From Macrococcoides equi (lineage in GTDB: Bacteria > Bacillota > Bacilli > Staphylococcales > Staphylococcaceae), in NCBI RefSeq assembly GCF_047425865.1, contig NZ_CP179735.1: DNA of 64,000 nucleotides; one strand, given 5' to 3'. The position numbers were made by a program, and so were the translations under genes. The notes under the pieces were generated by a model that saw only the letters and a program-made list of their open reading frames with translations, was not told the origin of the DNA and ran no database searches. Positions 9,560 to 17,941 of the stretch are shown in pieces (positions within the stretch are counted from its first letter, which is position 1; every line of letters starts with the position of its first letter).

Positions 9560-11749
9560 GTGAACAATGAATATCCATACACTAAAGATGATGTGCTGGC
9601 AATGACAAAAGCATACTTGTCCGAGGAAGATTACCAATTCGTTGTTAAAAGCTATCAACTTGCCGAAAAAGCACATACAGGGCAATTCAGAAAAAATGGT
9701 CTCCCGTATATTATGCATCCTATTCAGGTTGCAGGTATACTCGCAGAAATGAAGCTTGATGGACCAACGATTGTTGCAGGGTTTCTGCACGATGTTGTAG
9801 AAGATACCCCGTATACATATGAAGACTTGAAGGCAATGTTTAATGAAGAAGTAGCATATATTGTTGATGGTGTAACCAAGTTAGAAAAAGTTAAGTATCG
9901 CTCTAAGGCGGAACAACAAGCAGAAAATCATCGCAAACTCTTTATTGCGATTGCAAAAGATGTTCGCGTTATATTAGTTAAACTTGCAGATAGATTACAT
10001 AATATGAGAACACTAAAAGCTATGCCACATGAAAAACAGGTGCGTATTGCAAAGGAAACACTCGAAATATATTCACCACTAGCACATCGCTTAGGGATTA
10101 ATACGATTAAATGGGAACTAGAAGATATCTCATTGCGATATATTGATAGTATTCAGTATTTTAGAATAGTACATTTAATGAAAAAGAAACGTAGTGAACG
10201 TGAAGCATACATAGAAAATGCGATTGAAAATATTCGAAAAGAAATGAGTATTACAGGCATTTCTGGTGAAATAACGGGTCGTCCAAAACATATTTATAGC
10301 ATATACAGAAAAATGGTAAAACAGAAGAAGCATTTCGATCAAATATTTGATCTGTTAGCAATTCGTATTATCGTTGACTCAATTAAAGATTGCTATGCTG
10401 TTTTAGGACTTGTACATACATTGTGGAAACCAATGCCGGGTAGATTTAAAGATTATATTGCTATGCCTAAACCAAACATGTATCAATCATTGCACACAAC
10501 CGTTGTAGGTCCGAATGGTGATCCATTAGAAATTCAGATAAGAACACATGAAATGCACGAAATTGCAGAACACGGTGTTGCTGCGCACTGGGCATATAAA
10601 GAAGGTAAAACTTTAGTTAATCCTGATGAAGCTAAAAGTTTAAGTAAGATGAGCTGGATGAAAGAAATAGAAGAGACAGATTCTACATCACCAGATGCTG
10701 AAGCATTTATGGAATCTCTTAAATATGATTTACAATCTGATAAAGTGTATGTCTTTACACCAGAAAGTGATGTCGTAGAATTACCTATTGGTGCTGTTCC
10801 AATTGATTTTGCCTATGCTGTACATAGTGAAGTGGGTAATAAAATGATTGGTGCAAAAGTTAATGGTAAAATAGTCCCGATTGATTATGAACTCCAGACA
10901 GGTGACATTATAGAAATTAGAACGTCTAAACATTCCTACGGTCCTAGTAGAGACTGGTTGAAGATATGTAAATCAGCAAGTGCAAAAAGTAAAATTAAGA
11001 GTTTCTTTAAAAAACAGGATCGTTCAAGCAATATCGAAAAAGGTAGATTTATGATTGAAGCGGAGTTTAAAGAACAGCAAATCAATATGGATGAAATTAT
11101 GATTGATGAAAATATTTCTGTTGTAATTGAAAAATATAATTTCTCTAGTATTGATGATGTATATGCTGCGGTAGGCTTTGGAGGTCTTACAGCTTCTGCT
11201 GTTGTCGGTAAACTGACAGAAAAATATCGAATTAAAGAAAAAGAACAACGTTTAAATCAAGTACAGGAAGTAAACAAAACATTAAATGTAAAACGTAATA
11301 TCCAGACTGAGACAGGGGTCTATGTTGAGGGTATGGATAATATGCTGATAAAGTTATCAAAATGTTGTAATCCTGTACCAGGTGATGCAATAGTCGGCTA
11401 TATTACAAAAGGGCATGGCGTAAAAGTTCATCGAACAGAGTGTCCAAATGTTATCAATGAAACTGAGCGATTAATTGATGTTGAATGGGTGAAGTCATCT
11501 GAAAACAAGACTTATCAAGTTGATCTTGAAATTACTGCTTATGATCGTCTTGGATTATTAAATGAAGTATTACAGGCAGTAAATGCGACTAAAACAACAT
11601 TAACGCAGGTTTCAGGAAAAGCAGATATTGATAAGAATGCAAAAATAAATATTAGCATCATGGTTAAAAATGTTAATGAACTGATGCGTGTTGTCGATAA
11701 AATAAAACAATTAAGTGATATTTACACAGTGACCAGAATATTAAATTGA
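9560..11749 (+). CDS. relA: bifunctional (p)ppGpp synthetase/hydrolase Rel
   Basis: Long RelA/SpoT homologue of 729 residues that makes and degrades the stringent-response alarmone. The N-terminal hydrolase HD domain carries FLHDVVEDT (about 76-84), so hydrolase activity should be intact. The synthetase domain has GRPKHIYSIYRKM and YIAMPKPNMYQSLHTTVVG. A TGS domain (VYVFTPESDVVELP), a zinc-finger region with KCCNPVPGD and HRTECPN (about 600-635) and a C-terminal ACT domain follow. The start is GTG with GGGTGGTGA upstream. dtd follows almost immediately, with its ribosome site overlapping the stop. Confidence 0.97.
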   Translation: MNNEYPYTKDDVLAMTKAYLSEEDYQFVVKSYQLAEKAHTGQFRKNGLPYIMHPIQVAGILAEMKLDGPTIVAGFLHDVVEDTPYTYEDLKAMFNEEVAYIVDGVTKLEKVKYRSKAEQQAENHRKLFIAIAKDVRVILVKLADRLHNMRTLKAMPHEKQVRIAKETLEIYSPLAHRLGINTIKWELEDISLRYIDSIQYFRIVHLMKKKRSEREAYIENAIENIRKEMSITGISGEITGRPKHIYSIYRKMVKQKKHFDQIFDLLAIRIIVDSIKDCYAVLGLVHTLWKPMPGRFKDYIAMPKPNMYQSLHTTVVGPNGDPLEIQIRTHEMHEIAEHGVAAHWAYKEGKTLVNPDEAKSLSKMSWMKEIEETDSTSPDAEAFMESLKYDLQSDKVYVFTPESDVVELPIGAVPIDFAYAVHSEVGNKMIGAKVNGKIVPIDYELQTGDIIEIRTSKHSYGPSRDWLKICKSASAKSKIKSFFKKQDRSSNIEKGRFMIEAEFKEQQINMDEIMIDENISVVIEKYNFSSIDDVYAAVGFGGLTASAVVGKLTEKYRIKEKEQRLNQVQEVNKTLNVKRNIQTETGVYVEGMDNMLIKLSKCCNPVPGDAIVGYITKGHGVKVHRTECPNVINETERLIDVEWVKSSENKTYQVDLEITAYDRLGLLNEVLQAVNATKTTLTQVSGKADIDKNAKINISIMVKNVNELMRVVDKIKQLSDIYTVTRILN

Positions 11750-11759
11750 GGTGTCTTAT

Positions 11760-12212
11760 ATGCGTGTCGTATTACAAAAAGTTAAACAAGCTTCTGTAAC
11801 TGCAGAAAATTATTTTCAGTCTATCGATCAAGGATATTGTCTGTTAGTAGGTATAGGAGGACAAACTACTGATGAAGATTTAAAAGTTATGGCAAAAAAA
11901 ATTGCTAATACAAGAGTTTTTGAGGATGAAGATGGTAAAATGAATCTTTCGATTAAAGATGTCGGTGGTAAAATACTATCAATCTCGCAGTTTACTTTAT
12001 ATGCAAATGTCAAAAAAGGGAATCGCCCTAGTTTCACAGATGCCATGCATCCAGATACAGCAAATAAAATGTATGAAACATTTAATGAATATTTAAGTAG
12101 TTATGATATTGATGTATTGCCAGGTGTATTTGGTGCATCAATGGATATTGCACTAATTAATGATGGGCCAGTAACAATAATATTTGAAAGTAATGAAGGA
12201 AAGATACAATGA
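11760..12212 (+). CDS. dtd: D-aminoacyl-tRNA deacylase
   Basis: Removes D-amino acids and glycine mischarged on tRNA, a chirality-proofreading step. The 150-residue protein shows the invariant SQFTLYANVKKGNRPSF motif and the C-terminal NDGPVT motif. The ATG at 11760 is preferred over the GTG at 11751, because GAGGTG (11748-11753) is the ribosome site and it overlaps the relA stop. The stop overlaps the start of lytH by 4 bp, so relA-dtd-lytH are one unit. Confidence 0.97.
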   Translation: MRVVLQKVKQASVTAENYFQSIDQGYCLLVGIGGQTTDEDLKVMAKKIANTRVFEDEDGKMNLSIKDVGGKILSISQFTLYANVKKGNRPSFTDAMHPDTANKMYETFNEYLSSYDIDVLPGVFGASMDIALINDGPVTIIFESNEGKIQ

Positions 12213-13069
12213 AAAAAATTGATTTAAGACCTATACAACGGTCTCGACCGCTACGATTAGGCTTACTTTCATTAATGACTGTATTATTAATTTTCTTTCT
12301 CTTTTGGCTTTTTACAAAACAAAACAATGAGCCCACCGCATTGACCATGATTGAAGATGGTGAATTACGTACCGGGCCTCAAGCTTTTTATCCAGTGATA
12401 TTTAATGTGAAAAAAGGCGACAATCTTGATATTTTGAAACATACTGGTAAGTGGTATTATGTTAAGGATGGTAATAAAAAAGGATGGATTGCAGGTTGGC
12501 ATACAAATCTTAATATTAAAGAAGACAAAGTTGCAGGTGCAAATCCATTTAAAGGTAAAACCATTATGCTTGATCCGGGACATGGTGGAAATGATCAAGG
12601 TGCCTCAAGTAAAGATGGAACGATTGAAAAAGATATCACTTTAAAGACGAGCTTAATGTTAAAGCAGAAACTTGAAGAATCGGGAGCAACGGTTCTAATG
12701 ACGAGAACGAGTGATGAATACGTTAAATTAAAAAATCGTAAAGGCTCAGCAGACGTATTTTTAAGTATTCATGCTGATGCGCTAGAAGCATCAAGCCCAC
12801 ACGGTTTAACGGTTTATTACCACCATGATAATCAAAAAGTTTTAGCTGATACTTTACATATGGCGATTAAACAAAAGGCATTATTATCTGATCGTGGTGT
12901 AAGAAAGGAAAATTTCCAGGTGATACGACAAACTGAAAAACCTGCTGTCTTACTGGAATTGGGCTATATCAGTAATCCAACCGATGAAAAAATGATGAAA
13001 GATGAGAAATACCGTCAAATCATCGTGACCGGAATCGTTGATGGATTGCGTAATTACTTTTTATATTAA
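12209..13069 (+). CDS. lytH: N-acetylmuramoyl-L-alanine amidase, LytH type
   Basis: Membrane-anchored cell-wall hydrolase of 286 residues. It begins with a short basic segment and a transmembrane helix (about 18-36), then a bacterial SH3 domain (about 45-108), then an Amidase_3 catalytic domain with IMLDPGHGGNDQGA, the zinc ligand Glu in IEKDITLK and LSIHADA; the catalytic Glu is in VLLELGYISN. In S. aureus, LytH removes stem peptides from nascent glycan and controls where synthesis occurs. It overlaps dtd by 4 bp (ATGA). Confidence 0.94.
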   Translation: MKKIDLRPIQRSRPLRLGLLSLMTVLLIFFLFWLFTKQNNEPTALTMIEDGELRTGPQAFYPVIFNVKKGDNLDILKHTGKWYYVKDGNKKGWIAGWHTNLNIKEDKVAGANPFKGKTIMLDPGHGGNDQGASSKDGTIEKDITLKTSLMLKQKLEESGATVLMTRTSDEYVKLKNRKGSADVFLSIHADALEASSPHGLTVYYHHDNQKVLADTLHMAIKQKALLSDRGVRKENFQVIRQTEKPAVLLELGYISNPTDEKMMKDEKYRQIIVTGIVDGLRNYFLY

Positions 13070-13070
13070 C

Positions 13071-13099
13071 TTGACTTTAGTAAATTAACTTAGTAATAT
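13071..13099 (+). promoter_or_regulatory. sigma-A promoter of hisS-aspS
   Basis: TTGACT (13071-13076), 17-bp spacer, TAATAT (13094-13099). It starts 2 bp after the lytH stop. Transcription should begin near 13106 and read through the T-box leader. Confidence 0.75.
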
Positions 13100-13105
13100 A
13101 AACCT

Positions 13106-13360
13106 AATCAACTTAACAAATAGCCGTTTGAATCTATCATTTATAAGCTGTTTATTGAATAGAGACATCTATATCGCTGAAATTAGATGATAAATACTTA
13201 TAATATGTAACAATAGATGAGGTTGCAATAAGAAATTATTGCCGTTTTACATGCGTTAAATGTACTTGAGTGGGTACTTTACTTTGTACCAATTAGGGTG
13301 GCAACACGGAAAATTTTACGTCCCTTATGCATTATTTATGATGCATAAGGGGCTTTTTAT
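13106..13360 (+). promoter_or_regulatory. T-box leader of hisS-aspS
   Basis: The 14-base core AGGGTGGCAACACGG lies at 13295-13309. It is followed by a terminator stem CCCTTATGCAT / ATGCATAAGGG (13322-13351) and TTTTTAT. Stem III is GGTAC / GTACC (13273-13290). Hand-folded stem I pairs ATCTAT (13132-13137) with ATAGAT (13213-13218), TTATAAG (13141-13147) with CTTATAA, and CATCTA with TAGATG. AGAGA and GCTGAAA sit at the positions of the apical T-loop motifs. The specifier loop (about 13205-13213) contains no His codon; AAC at 13209-13211 is a candidate. The base after TGG in the T-box is C, which pairs with a G73 discriminator. Uncharged tRNA should stabilise the antiterminator. Confidence 0.9.
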
Positions 13361-13377
13361 TATTTAAGGAGGACAAT

Positions 13378-14637
13378 ATGATTAATATTCCAAGAGGAAC
13401 ACAAGATATCTTACCATCAGAAACTCCGAAATGGCGTTATATTGAGGATAAATTGCATAATATTGCAGCATCTTATAATTATAAAGAAATACGTACACCA
13501 ATTTTTGAATCTACTGATTTATTTGCTCGAGGTGTAGGAGATACAACTGATATTGTTCAAAAAGAAATGTATACATTTAAAGATAAAGGTGATCGCAGTA
13601 TTACTTTACGTCCTGAAGGTACAGCAGCAGTTGTTAGAAGCTACATTGAAAATAAGATGAATGGCGATGCAAATCAGCCTATTAAACTATATTATAATGG
13701 ACCAATGTTCCGTTATGAGCGTAAACAAAAAGGACGCTATCGTCAGTTTGTTCAATTTGGTGTAGAAGCGATAGGTGCAGAGAATCCTGCGATGGATGCA
13801 GAAGTGATTCACATGGTCTACAGCATTTATAAATCTTTTGGATTAAAACATATAAAAATCGTGTTAAATTCAATAGGGGATTTGGATAGCCGTAACACCT
13901 ATAAAGAAGCATTAGTCGAACACTTTGAGCCACACATTGAAAACTTCTGTAATGATTGTAAAAATCGTTTACATTCAAATCCGATGCGAATTTTAGATTG
14001 TAAAGTAGATCGAGATCAACCATCGGTTAAAAATGCACCTAAAATTACTGATTATTTAAATGACTATTCATTAGACTATTACAATGAAGTGAAACGCTAT
14101 TTAACACTTTTGGAAGTTCCATTTGTTGAAGATGCAAATCTTGTACGTGGTCTGGATTATTATACGCACACTGCTTTTGAAGTAATGAGTGAAGCAGAAG
14201 GATTTGGTGCTATCACTACGTTATGCGGTGGCGGAAGATATAACGGTCTACTTGAAATGTTAGATGGACCAAAGGAGACTGGAATCGGATTTGCCTTAAG
14301 TATTGAACGTTTGTTACTTGCAATTGAAGCTGAAGGTGTCGAACTTGATATCGATAATGATATAGATTTGTTTATTGTTACGATGCCTGAAACTGTTGAA
14401 GCTGGAATGAAAATTTTAGCTGAAGTGAGAAACGCAGGTTTGAAAGCAGATATTGATTATTTAAATCGAAAAATTAAAGGACAGATGAAACAGGCTGACC
14501 GTATTCATGCTAAAAATACCATAGTTTTAGGTTCAAACGAACTTGAGAGCGGCAAGGTGAATATTAAAACGATGAATACCGGTGAAAGTAAGGAAATAGA
14601 ACTTAAAAATATAGCTGCATTCATTAAAGGAGAGTAA
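13378..14637 (+). CDS. hisS: histidyl-tRNA synthetase
   Basis: Class II synthetase of 419 residues. The N-terminal motif is IPRGTQDILP; motif 2 contains YNGPMFRYERKQKGRYRQF; the histidine-binding signature appears as VRGLDYYTHTAFEV (about 257-270); motif 3 includes GIGFALSIERLLL. A C-terminal anticodon-binding domain follows. The start follows AAGGAGG. It is controlled by the upstream T-box and is followed 4 bp later by aspS, an operon layout conserved in Bacillales. Confidence 0.98.
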   Translation: MINIPRGTQDILPSETPKWRYIEDKLHNIAASYNYKEIRTPIFESTDLFARGVGDTTDIVQKEMYTFKDKGDRSITLRPEGTAAVVRSYIENKMNGDANQPIKLYYNGPMFRYERKQKGRYRQFVQFGVEAIGAENPAMDAEVIHMVYSIYKSFGLKHIKIVLNSIGDLDSRNTYKEALVEHFEPHIENFCNDCKNRLHSNPMRILDCKVDRDQPSVKNAPKITDYLNDYSLDYYNEVKRYLTLLEVPFVEDANLVRGLDYYTHTAFEVMSEAEGFGAITTLCGGGRYNGLLEMLDGPKETGIGFALSIERLLLAIEAEGVELDIDNDIDLFIVTMPETVEAGMKILAEVRNAGLKADIDYLNRKIKGQMKQADRIHAKNTIVLGSNELESGKVNIKTMNTGESKEIELKNIAAFIKGE

Positions 14638-14641
14638 AAAC

Positions 14642-16441
14642 ATGGAGAAAAGAACAACGTATTGCGGATTAGTAACAGAAGAATATATTGGACAGGAAGT
14701 AATATTAAAAGGATGGGTACAAAAACGCCGTGATTTAGGTGGATTAATCTTTATCGATCTACGAGATAGAGAAGGTATCGTTCAAGTTGTCTTTAACCCG
14801 GATTTTTCAGAAGATGCTTTAGAGATTGCAGAAACAATTCGTTCAGAGTATGTTGTTGAGATTAAAGGAAAGGTTACGGAACGCGACGCAGCTGTGGTTA
14901 ATCCAAAAATAAAAACAGGTAAAATTGAAGTTCAGGTTTCCGATATCAATATTATAAATAAATCTGAAACACCACCTTTCCAGATCGAAGCAGAAACGGA
15001 TATTTCTGAAGATGTCAGATTAAAATACCGATACCTTGATTTACGTCGTGAACCATTAGCTAATACTTTTAAGATGCGTCACCAAATTACCCGTGCTGTA
15101 CGTAATTATTTAGATGAATCAGGATTTTATGAAGTTGAGACTCCAGTACTTACTAAATCGACACCTGAAGGCGCACGTGACTATCTAGTACCTTCACGCG
15201 TTCAGGAAGGGAAATTCTTTGCATTACCACAATCACCACAAATTTTTAAACAGTTATTGATGATTGGTGGGTTTGATAAGTACTATCAAATCGTAAAATG
15301 TTTCCGCGATGAAGATTTACGTGCAGACCGTCAACCTGAATTTACACAAATCGATATTGAAATGAGTTTTGTGGATCAGGAAGATGTTATGGCAATGAAT
15401 GAAGGAATGCTTGCACGCATTATGAAAGACGTAAAAGGGATTGATATTACAACACCGTTTCCTCGAATGACTTATGAAGAAGCAATGAGAGACTATGGTA
15501 TTGATAAACCGGATACACGATTTGAAATGAAACTTAAAACATTGAATGACCTTGCATTAAAAATGGATTTCAAAGTGTTTAATGAAGCTGTAAAAAACGG
15601 CGGAGCAGTCAAAGCAATTGTTGTTAAAGGCGCTGCAGAAAAGTATTCAAGAAAAGATATTGATGCACTACAGGAATTTGCAAAAATTTATGGTGCAAAA
15701 GGTTTAGCTTGGGTGAAAGTTGTAGAAGAAGGATTAAACGGACCCATTGCTAAGTTCTTTGATGAATCAATGACTTCTGAATTACAAGAAACAACTGAAG
15801 CACAAGCTGGAGATTTAGTATTATTTGTGGCAGATAAATTATCAGTTGTAAATGCAAGTCTTGCTAATTTACGAAATAAACTTGGAAAAGATTTAGACTT
15901 AATTGATGAGAATAAATTTAATTTCTTGTGGGTTACAGACTGGCCATTATTTGAATACGATGAAGAGTTAGGCCGTTACTTTGCAGCACATCATCCGTTT
16001 ACTGCACCAAAAGCAGAACATTTAGATTTATTAACATTGAATCCGATAGCAGCACAAGCTAATGCTTATGACGTAGTTTTAAATGGATATGAACTTGGTG
16101 GTGGTTCTATTCGTATTCATAACCAGGATGTACAGGCGAAGATGTTTGAAGCACTTGGCTTTACTAAAGAAGAAGCTGAAGAACAGTTTGGATTCCTGAT
16201 GAATGCCTTTAAATATGGTGCACCTCCACATGGTGGTATTGCTTTAGGATTAGACAGAATGGTGATGTTACTTGCAGGGCGTACGAATTTACGTGATGTC
16301 ATTGCCTTTCCTAAAACAGCATCAGCAACTGATTTATTAACTGAAGCACCTAGTGCTGTAGAAACTTCTCAGCTAGATGATCTACACATCGGTCTAAAAT
16401 TAGAGGAAAAAGAACCAAAAACTAAGGATGATATTAAATAG
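14642..16441 (+). CDS. aspS: aspartyl-tRNA synthetase
   Basis: Class IIb synthetase of 599 residues of the bacterial type. It has an N-terminal OB anticodon-binding domain, motif 1 (RYLDLRREPL region), motif 2 FRDEDLRADRQPEFTQIDIE (about 218-237), the bacterial GAD insertion (about 290-420) and motif 3 GGIALGLDRMVML. It is translated from the same message as hisS, with the GGAGAG ribosome site at the end of hisS. The acidic/basic C-terminal tail (LEEKEPKTKDDIK) is a little longer than in S. aureus. Confidence 0.98.
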   Translation: MEKRTTYCGLVTEEYIGQEVILKGWVQKRRDLGGLIFIDLRDREGIVQVVFNPDFSEDALEIAETIRSEYVVEIKGKVTERDAAVVNPKIKTGKIEVQVSDINIINKSETPPFQIEAETDISEDVRLKYRYLDLRREPLANTFKMRHQITRAVRNYLDESGFYEVETPVLTKSTPEGARDYLVPSRVQEGKFFALPQSPQIFKQLLMIGGFDKYYQIVKCFRDEDLRADRQPEFTQIDIEMSFVDQEDVMAMNEGMLARIMKDVKGIDITTPFPRMTYEEAMRDYGIDKPDTRFEMKLKTLNDLALKMDFKVFNEAVKNGGAVKAIVVKGAAEKYSRKDIDALQEFAKIYGAKGLAWVKVVEEGLNGPIAKFFDESMTSELQETTEAQAGDLVLFVADKLSVVNASLANLRNKLGKDLDLIDENKFNFLWVTDWPLFEYDEELGRYFAAHHPFTAPKAEHLDLLTLNPIAAQANAYDVVLNGYELGGGSIRIHNQDVQAKMFEALGFTKEEAEEQFGFLMNAFKYGAPPHGGIALGLDRMVMLLAGRTNLRDVIAFPKTASATDLLTEAPSAVETSQLDDLHIGLKLEEKEPKTKDDIK

Positions 16442-16469
16442 TTGCATTTTAGTATAATTGTGCTATTAT
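16442..16469 (+). promoter_or_regulatory. promoter of 6S RNA
   Basis: TTGCAT (16442-16447), 16-bp spacer, TATTAT (16464-16469), directly after the aspS stop codon. Initiation would be near 16477. Confidence 0.65.
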
Positions 16470-16477
16470 ATAGTCAT

Positions 16478-16709
16478 AAGATAGGTGTCTGAAGAGTACG
16501 ACATTTGTTTATTCTATTTTGACCTAACACTTTTTGATCGGGAGTCTAATAGGTTTTCTTATAGCGCACACGCCTCATAACGGAGGACTTGCAAAATAAG
16601 AAACGGGACACCCACCTGTTTATAGCAGGCCAAAATGATCAACACTTAAGATGACGGCTCACTTGGATACTATCGGAAGACGAGAGACTTTAGTCTCTCG
16701 TCTTTTTTA
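16478..16709 (+). ncRNA. ssrS: 6S RNA (SsrS), regulator of RNA polymerase
   Basis: A roughly 225-nt non-coding transcript between aspS and tcdA, the site where Bacillus and Staphylococcus encode a 6S RNA. It has its own promoter and a strong terminator: AGACGAGAGACT / AGTCTCTCGTCT (16678-16703) plus six T. Complementary segments such as GTTTTCTTAT with ATAAGAAAC, and TTGATC with GATCAA, allow the long interrupted hairpin typical of 6S. 6S RNA mimics an open promoter and sequesters the sigma-A holoenzyme. The identification rests on position and fold, not on a covariance model. This explains the 337-bp gap. Confidence 0.82.
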
Positions 16710-16778
16710 TTTTGTAATGAATAAGTCTTAGTAATATGGTAGGATATAAGTATTGAATATTAGAAATGGAGATAAGCA

Positions 16779-17543
16779 ATGAAACATCAATTTTCTAGAA
16801 ATGAACTTGCATATGGAAAAGAAGGTTTAGATGCATTAAATAAAAAAACAGTAATGATTTTAGGTGTCGGGGGAGTAGGATCATTTGCTGCTGAAGCATT
16901 AGCAAGAACGAACATAGGTCATATTATTCTGATAGATAAAGACGATGTAGATATTACGAATGTCAATCGTCAGCTGCATGCACTGACAACAACAGTTGGC
17001 CAGTCAAAAGTAACGCTGATGGAAGAACGTATTAAATTAATCAATCCTGATTGTAAAGTCACATCACTACATATGTTCTATACAGATGAAACCTATGAAC
17101 AAATCTTTAATTACGATATTGATTATGTGGTTGATGCGAGTGACACAATTATGTATAAAATTCATTTGATGAAAGAATGTCTTAAACGTGGTATCAAAAT
17201 AATATCGAGTATGGGTGCTGCTAATAAAACGGATCCTACTCGTTTTAAAATAGTAGATATTTCTAAGACGCATACAGATCCTATGGCAAAAGTAATCCGC
17301 ACAAAATTAAAAAAAGAAAGAATCTATAAAGGTATACCTGTGGTATTTAGTGATGAAAGTCCAATCGTAATCCGAGAAGATGTAAAAGCATATGTAGGAA
17401 ATGCAGATGCATCTGTCAGAAAAGCACAGATGCCACCATCAAGTAATGCATTTGTACCGAGTGTTGTAGGTCTTATCTGTGCGAGCTGGGTAGCTAATGA
17501 CATCTTAAAGGACTTCCCGGTAACAAGAGTTAAAGATAAATAA
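16779..17543 (+). CDS. tcdA: tRNA threonylcarbamoyladenosine dehydratase
   Basis: E1-like ATP-dependent enzyme that cyclises t6A37 to ct6A in ANN-decoding tRNAs. The 254-residue protein has the nucleotide-binding ILGVGGVGSFAAEALAR (about 28-44) and LIDKDDVDITNVNRQ (about 52-66) of the ThiF/MoeB/TcdA family. A VVDASD segment follows and the C-terminal half is typical of YrvM/TcdA. It stands alone with GGAGAT upstream. MtaB, encoded at 59887, also modifies t6A. Confidence 0.95.
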   Translation: MKHQFSRNELAYGKEGLDALNKKTVMILGVGGVGSFAAEALARTNIGHIILIDKDDVDITNVNRQLHALTTTVGQSKVTLMEERIKLINPDCKVTSLHMFYTDETYEQIFNYDIDYVVDASDTIMYKIHLMKECLKRGIKIISSMGAANKTDPTRFKIVDISKTHTDPMAKVIRTKLKKERIYKGIPVVFSDESPIVIREDVKAYVGNADASVRKAQMPPSSNAFVPSVVGLICASWVANDILKDFPVTRVKDK

Positions 17544-17549
17544 TAGATG

Positions 17550-17580
17550 AACTGTTGAACTTTCGTTCAGCAGTTTTTTT
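17550..17580 (+). terminator. terminator after tcdA
   Basis: Stem AACTGTTGAAC / GTTCAGCAGTT (one G-T pair) with loop TTTC, then seven T. Confidence 0.88.
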
Positions 17581-17603
17581 GTCTGTTATAAACGCATGTT
17601 CGA

Positions 17604-17843
17604 CAGCCTTATTAACGGCGTCTTCATAGATGTCGCTTAGTAAACTTCAAAAATCCACAGAAATCAAAGAGCGATTTCATTGTGAATTTTCTCCAGTTTA
17701 CATGCGACAAAACGCTATTCAGCCAGCCTTATTAACGGCGTCTTTATAGCTGTCGCTTAGTAAACTTCAAAAATCCACAGAAATCAAAGAGCGATTTCAT
17801 TGTGAATTTTCTCCAGTATACATGCGACAAAACGCTATTCAGA
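17604..17843. repeat. tandem direct repeat, two 120-bp units with internal hairpins
   Basis: Two units (17604-17723 and 17724-17843) with exact 120-bp periodicity differ at only about four positions. A third unit begins (CAGCC at 17844) and a degenerate end of a further unit precedes the first (about 17590-17608). Each unit contains nested inverted repeats: GTCGC..TAAAC pairs with GTTTAC..GCGAC, and AAAATCCACAGAAATC pairs with GATTTC..TGTGAATTTT around the loop AAAGAGC. Each unit therefore folds into a long imperfect hairpin of about 90 nt. No ORF is seen. It sits between the tcdA terminator and the ABC-transporter promoter. Confidence 0.92.
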
Positions 17844-17860
17844 CAGCCTCATGATCCAAC

Positions 17861-17920
17861 CTTAAAGTTACCTTAAATTTGGTTGATTTGACTAAAATAT
17901 TATTAATTTTAATGTATGAT
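17861..17920 (+). promoter_or_regulatory. direct-repeat operator A and promoter of the ABC exporter
   Basis: CTTAAA at 17861-17866 and 17872-17877, separated by 5 bp, within ACCTTAAAGTTACCTTAAA. A -10-like TATGAT begins at 17915, 38 nt beyond the last base of the repeat; no good -35 is positioned for it. The same motif occurs at 39018 and 61631 with the same distance to a -10-like hexamer. A response-regulator activator site is inferred. Confidence 0.65.
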
Positions 17921-17941
17921 AGGGGTAACGGAGGTGTAGAA

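Noticed and set aside
12459..12644. Plus-strand 61-codon ORF inside lytH
   Set aside because: Out-of-frame reading of the amidase gene; its composition is not protein-like and no ribosome site precedes it.
17604..17843. CRISPR array
   Set aside because: The units are 120 bp and nearly identical throughout, with no variable spacers and no cas genes.
17888..17903. TTGACT (17888) with TATTAT (17898) or TATGAT (17915) as an ordinary promoter for the ABC exporter
   Set aside because: The spacers would be 4 or 21 bp, neither suitable; the -10 with an activator site explains the layout better.
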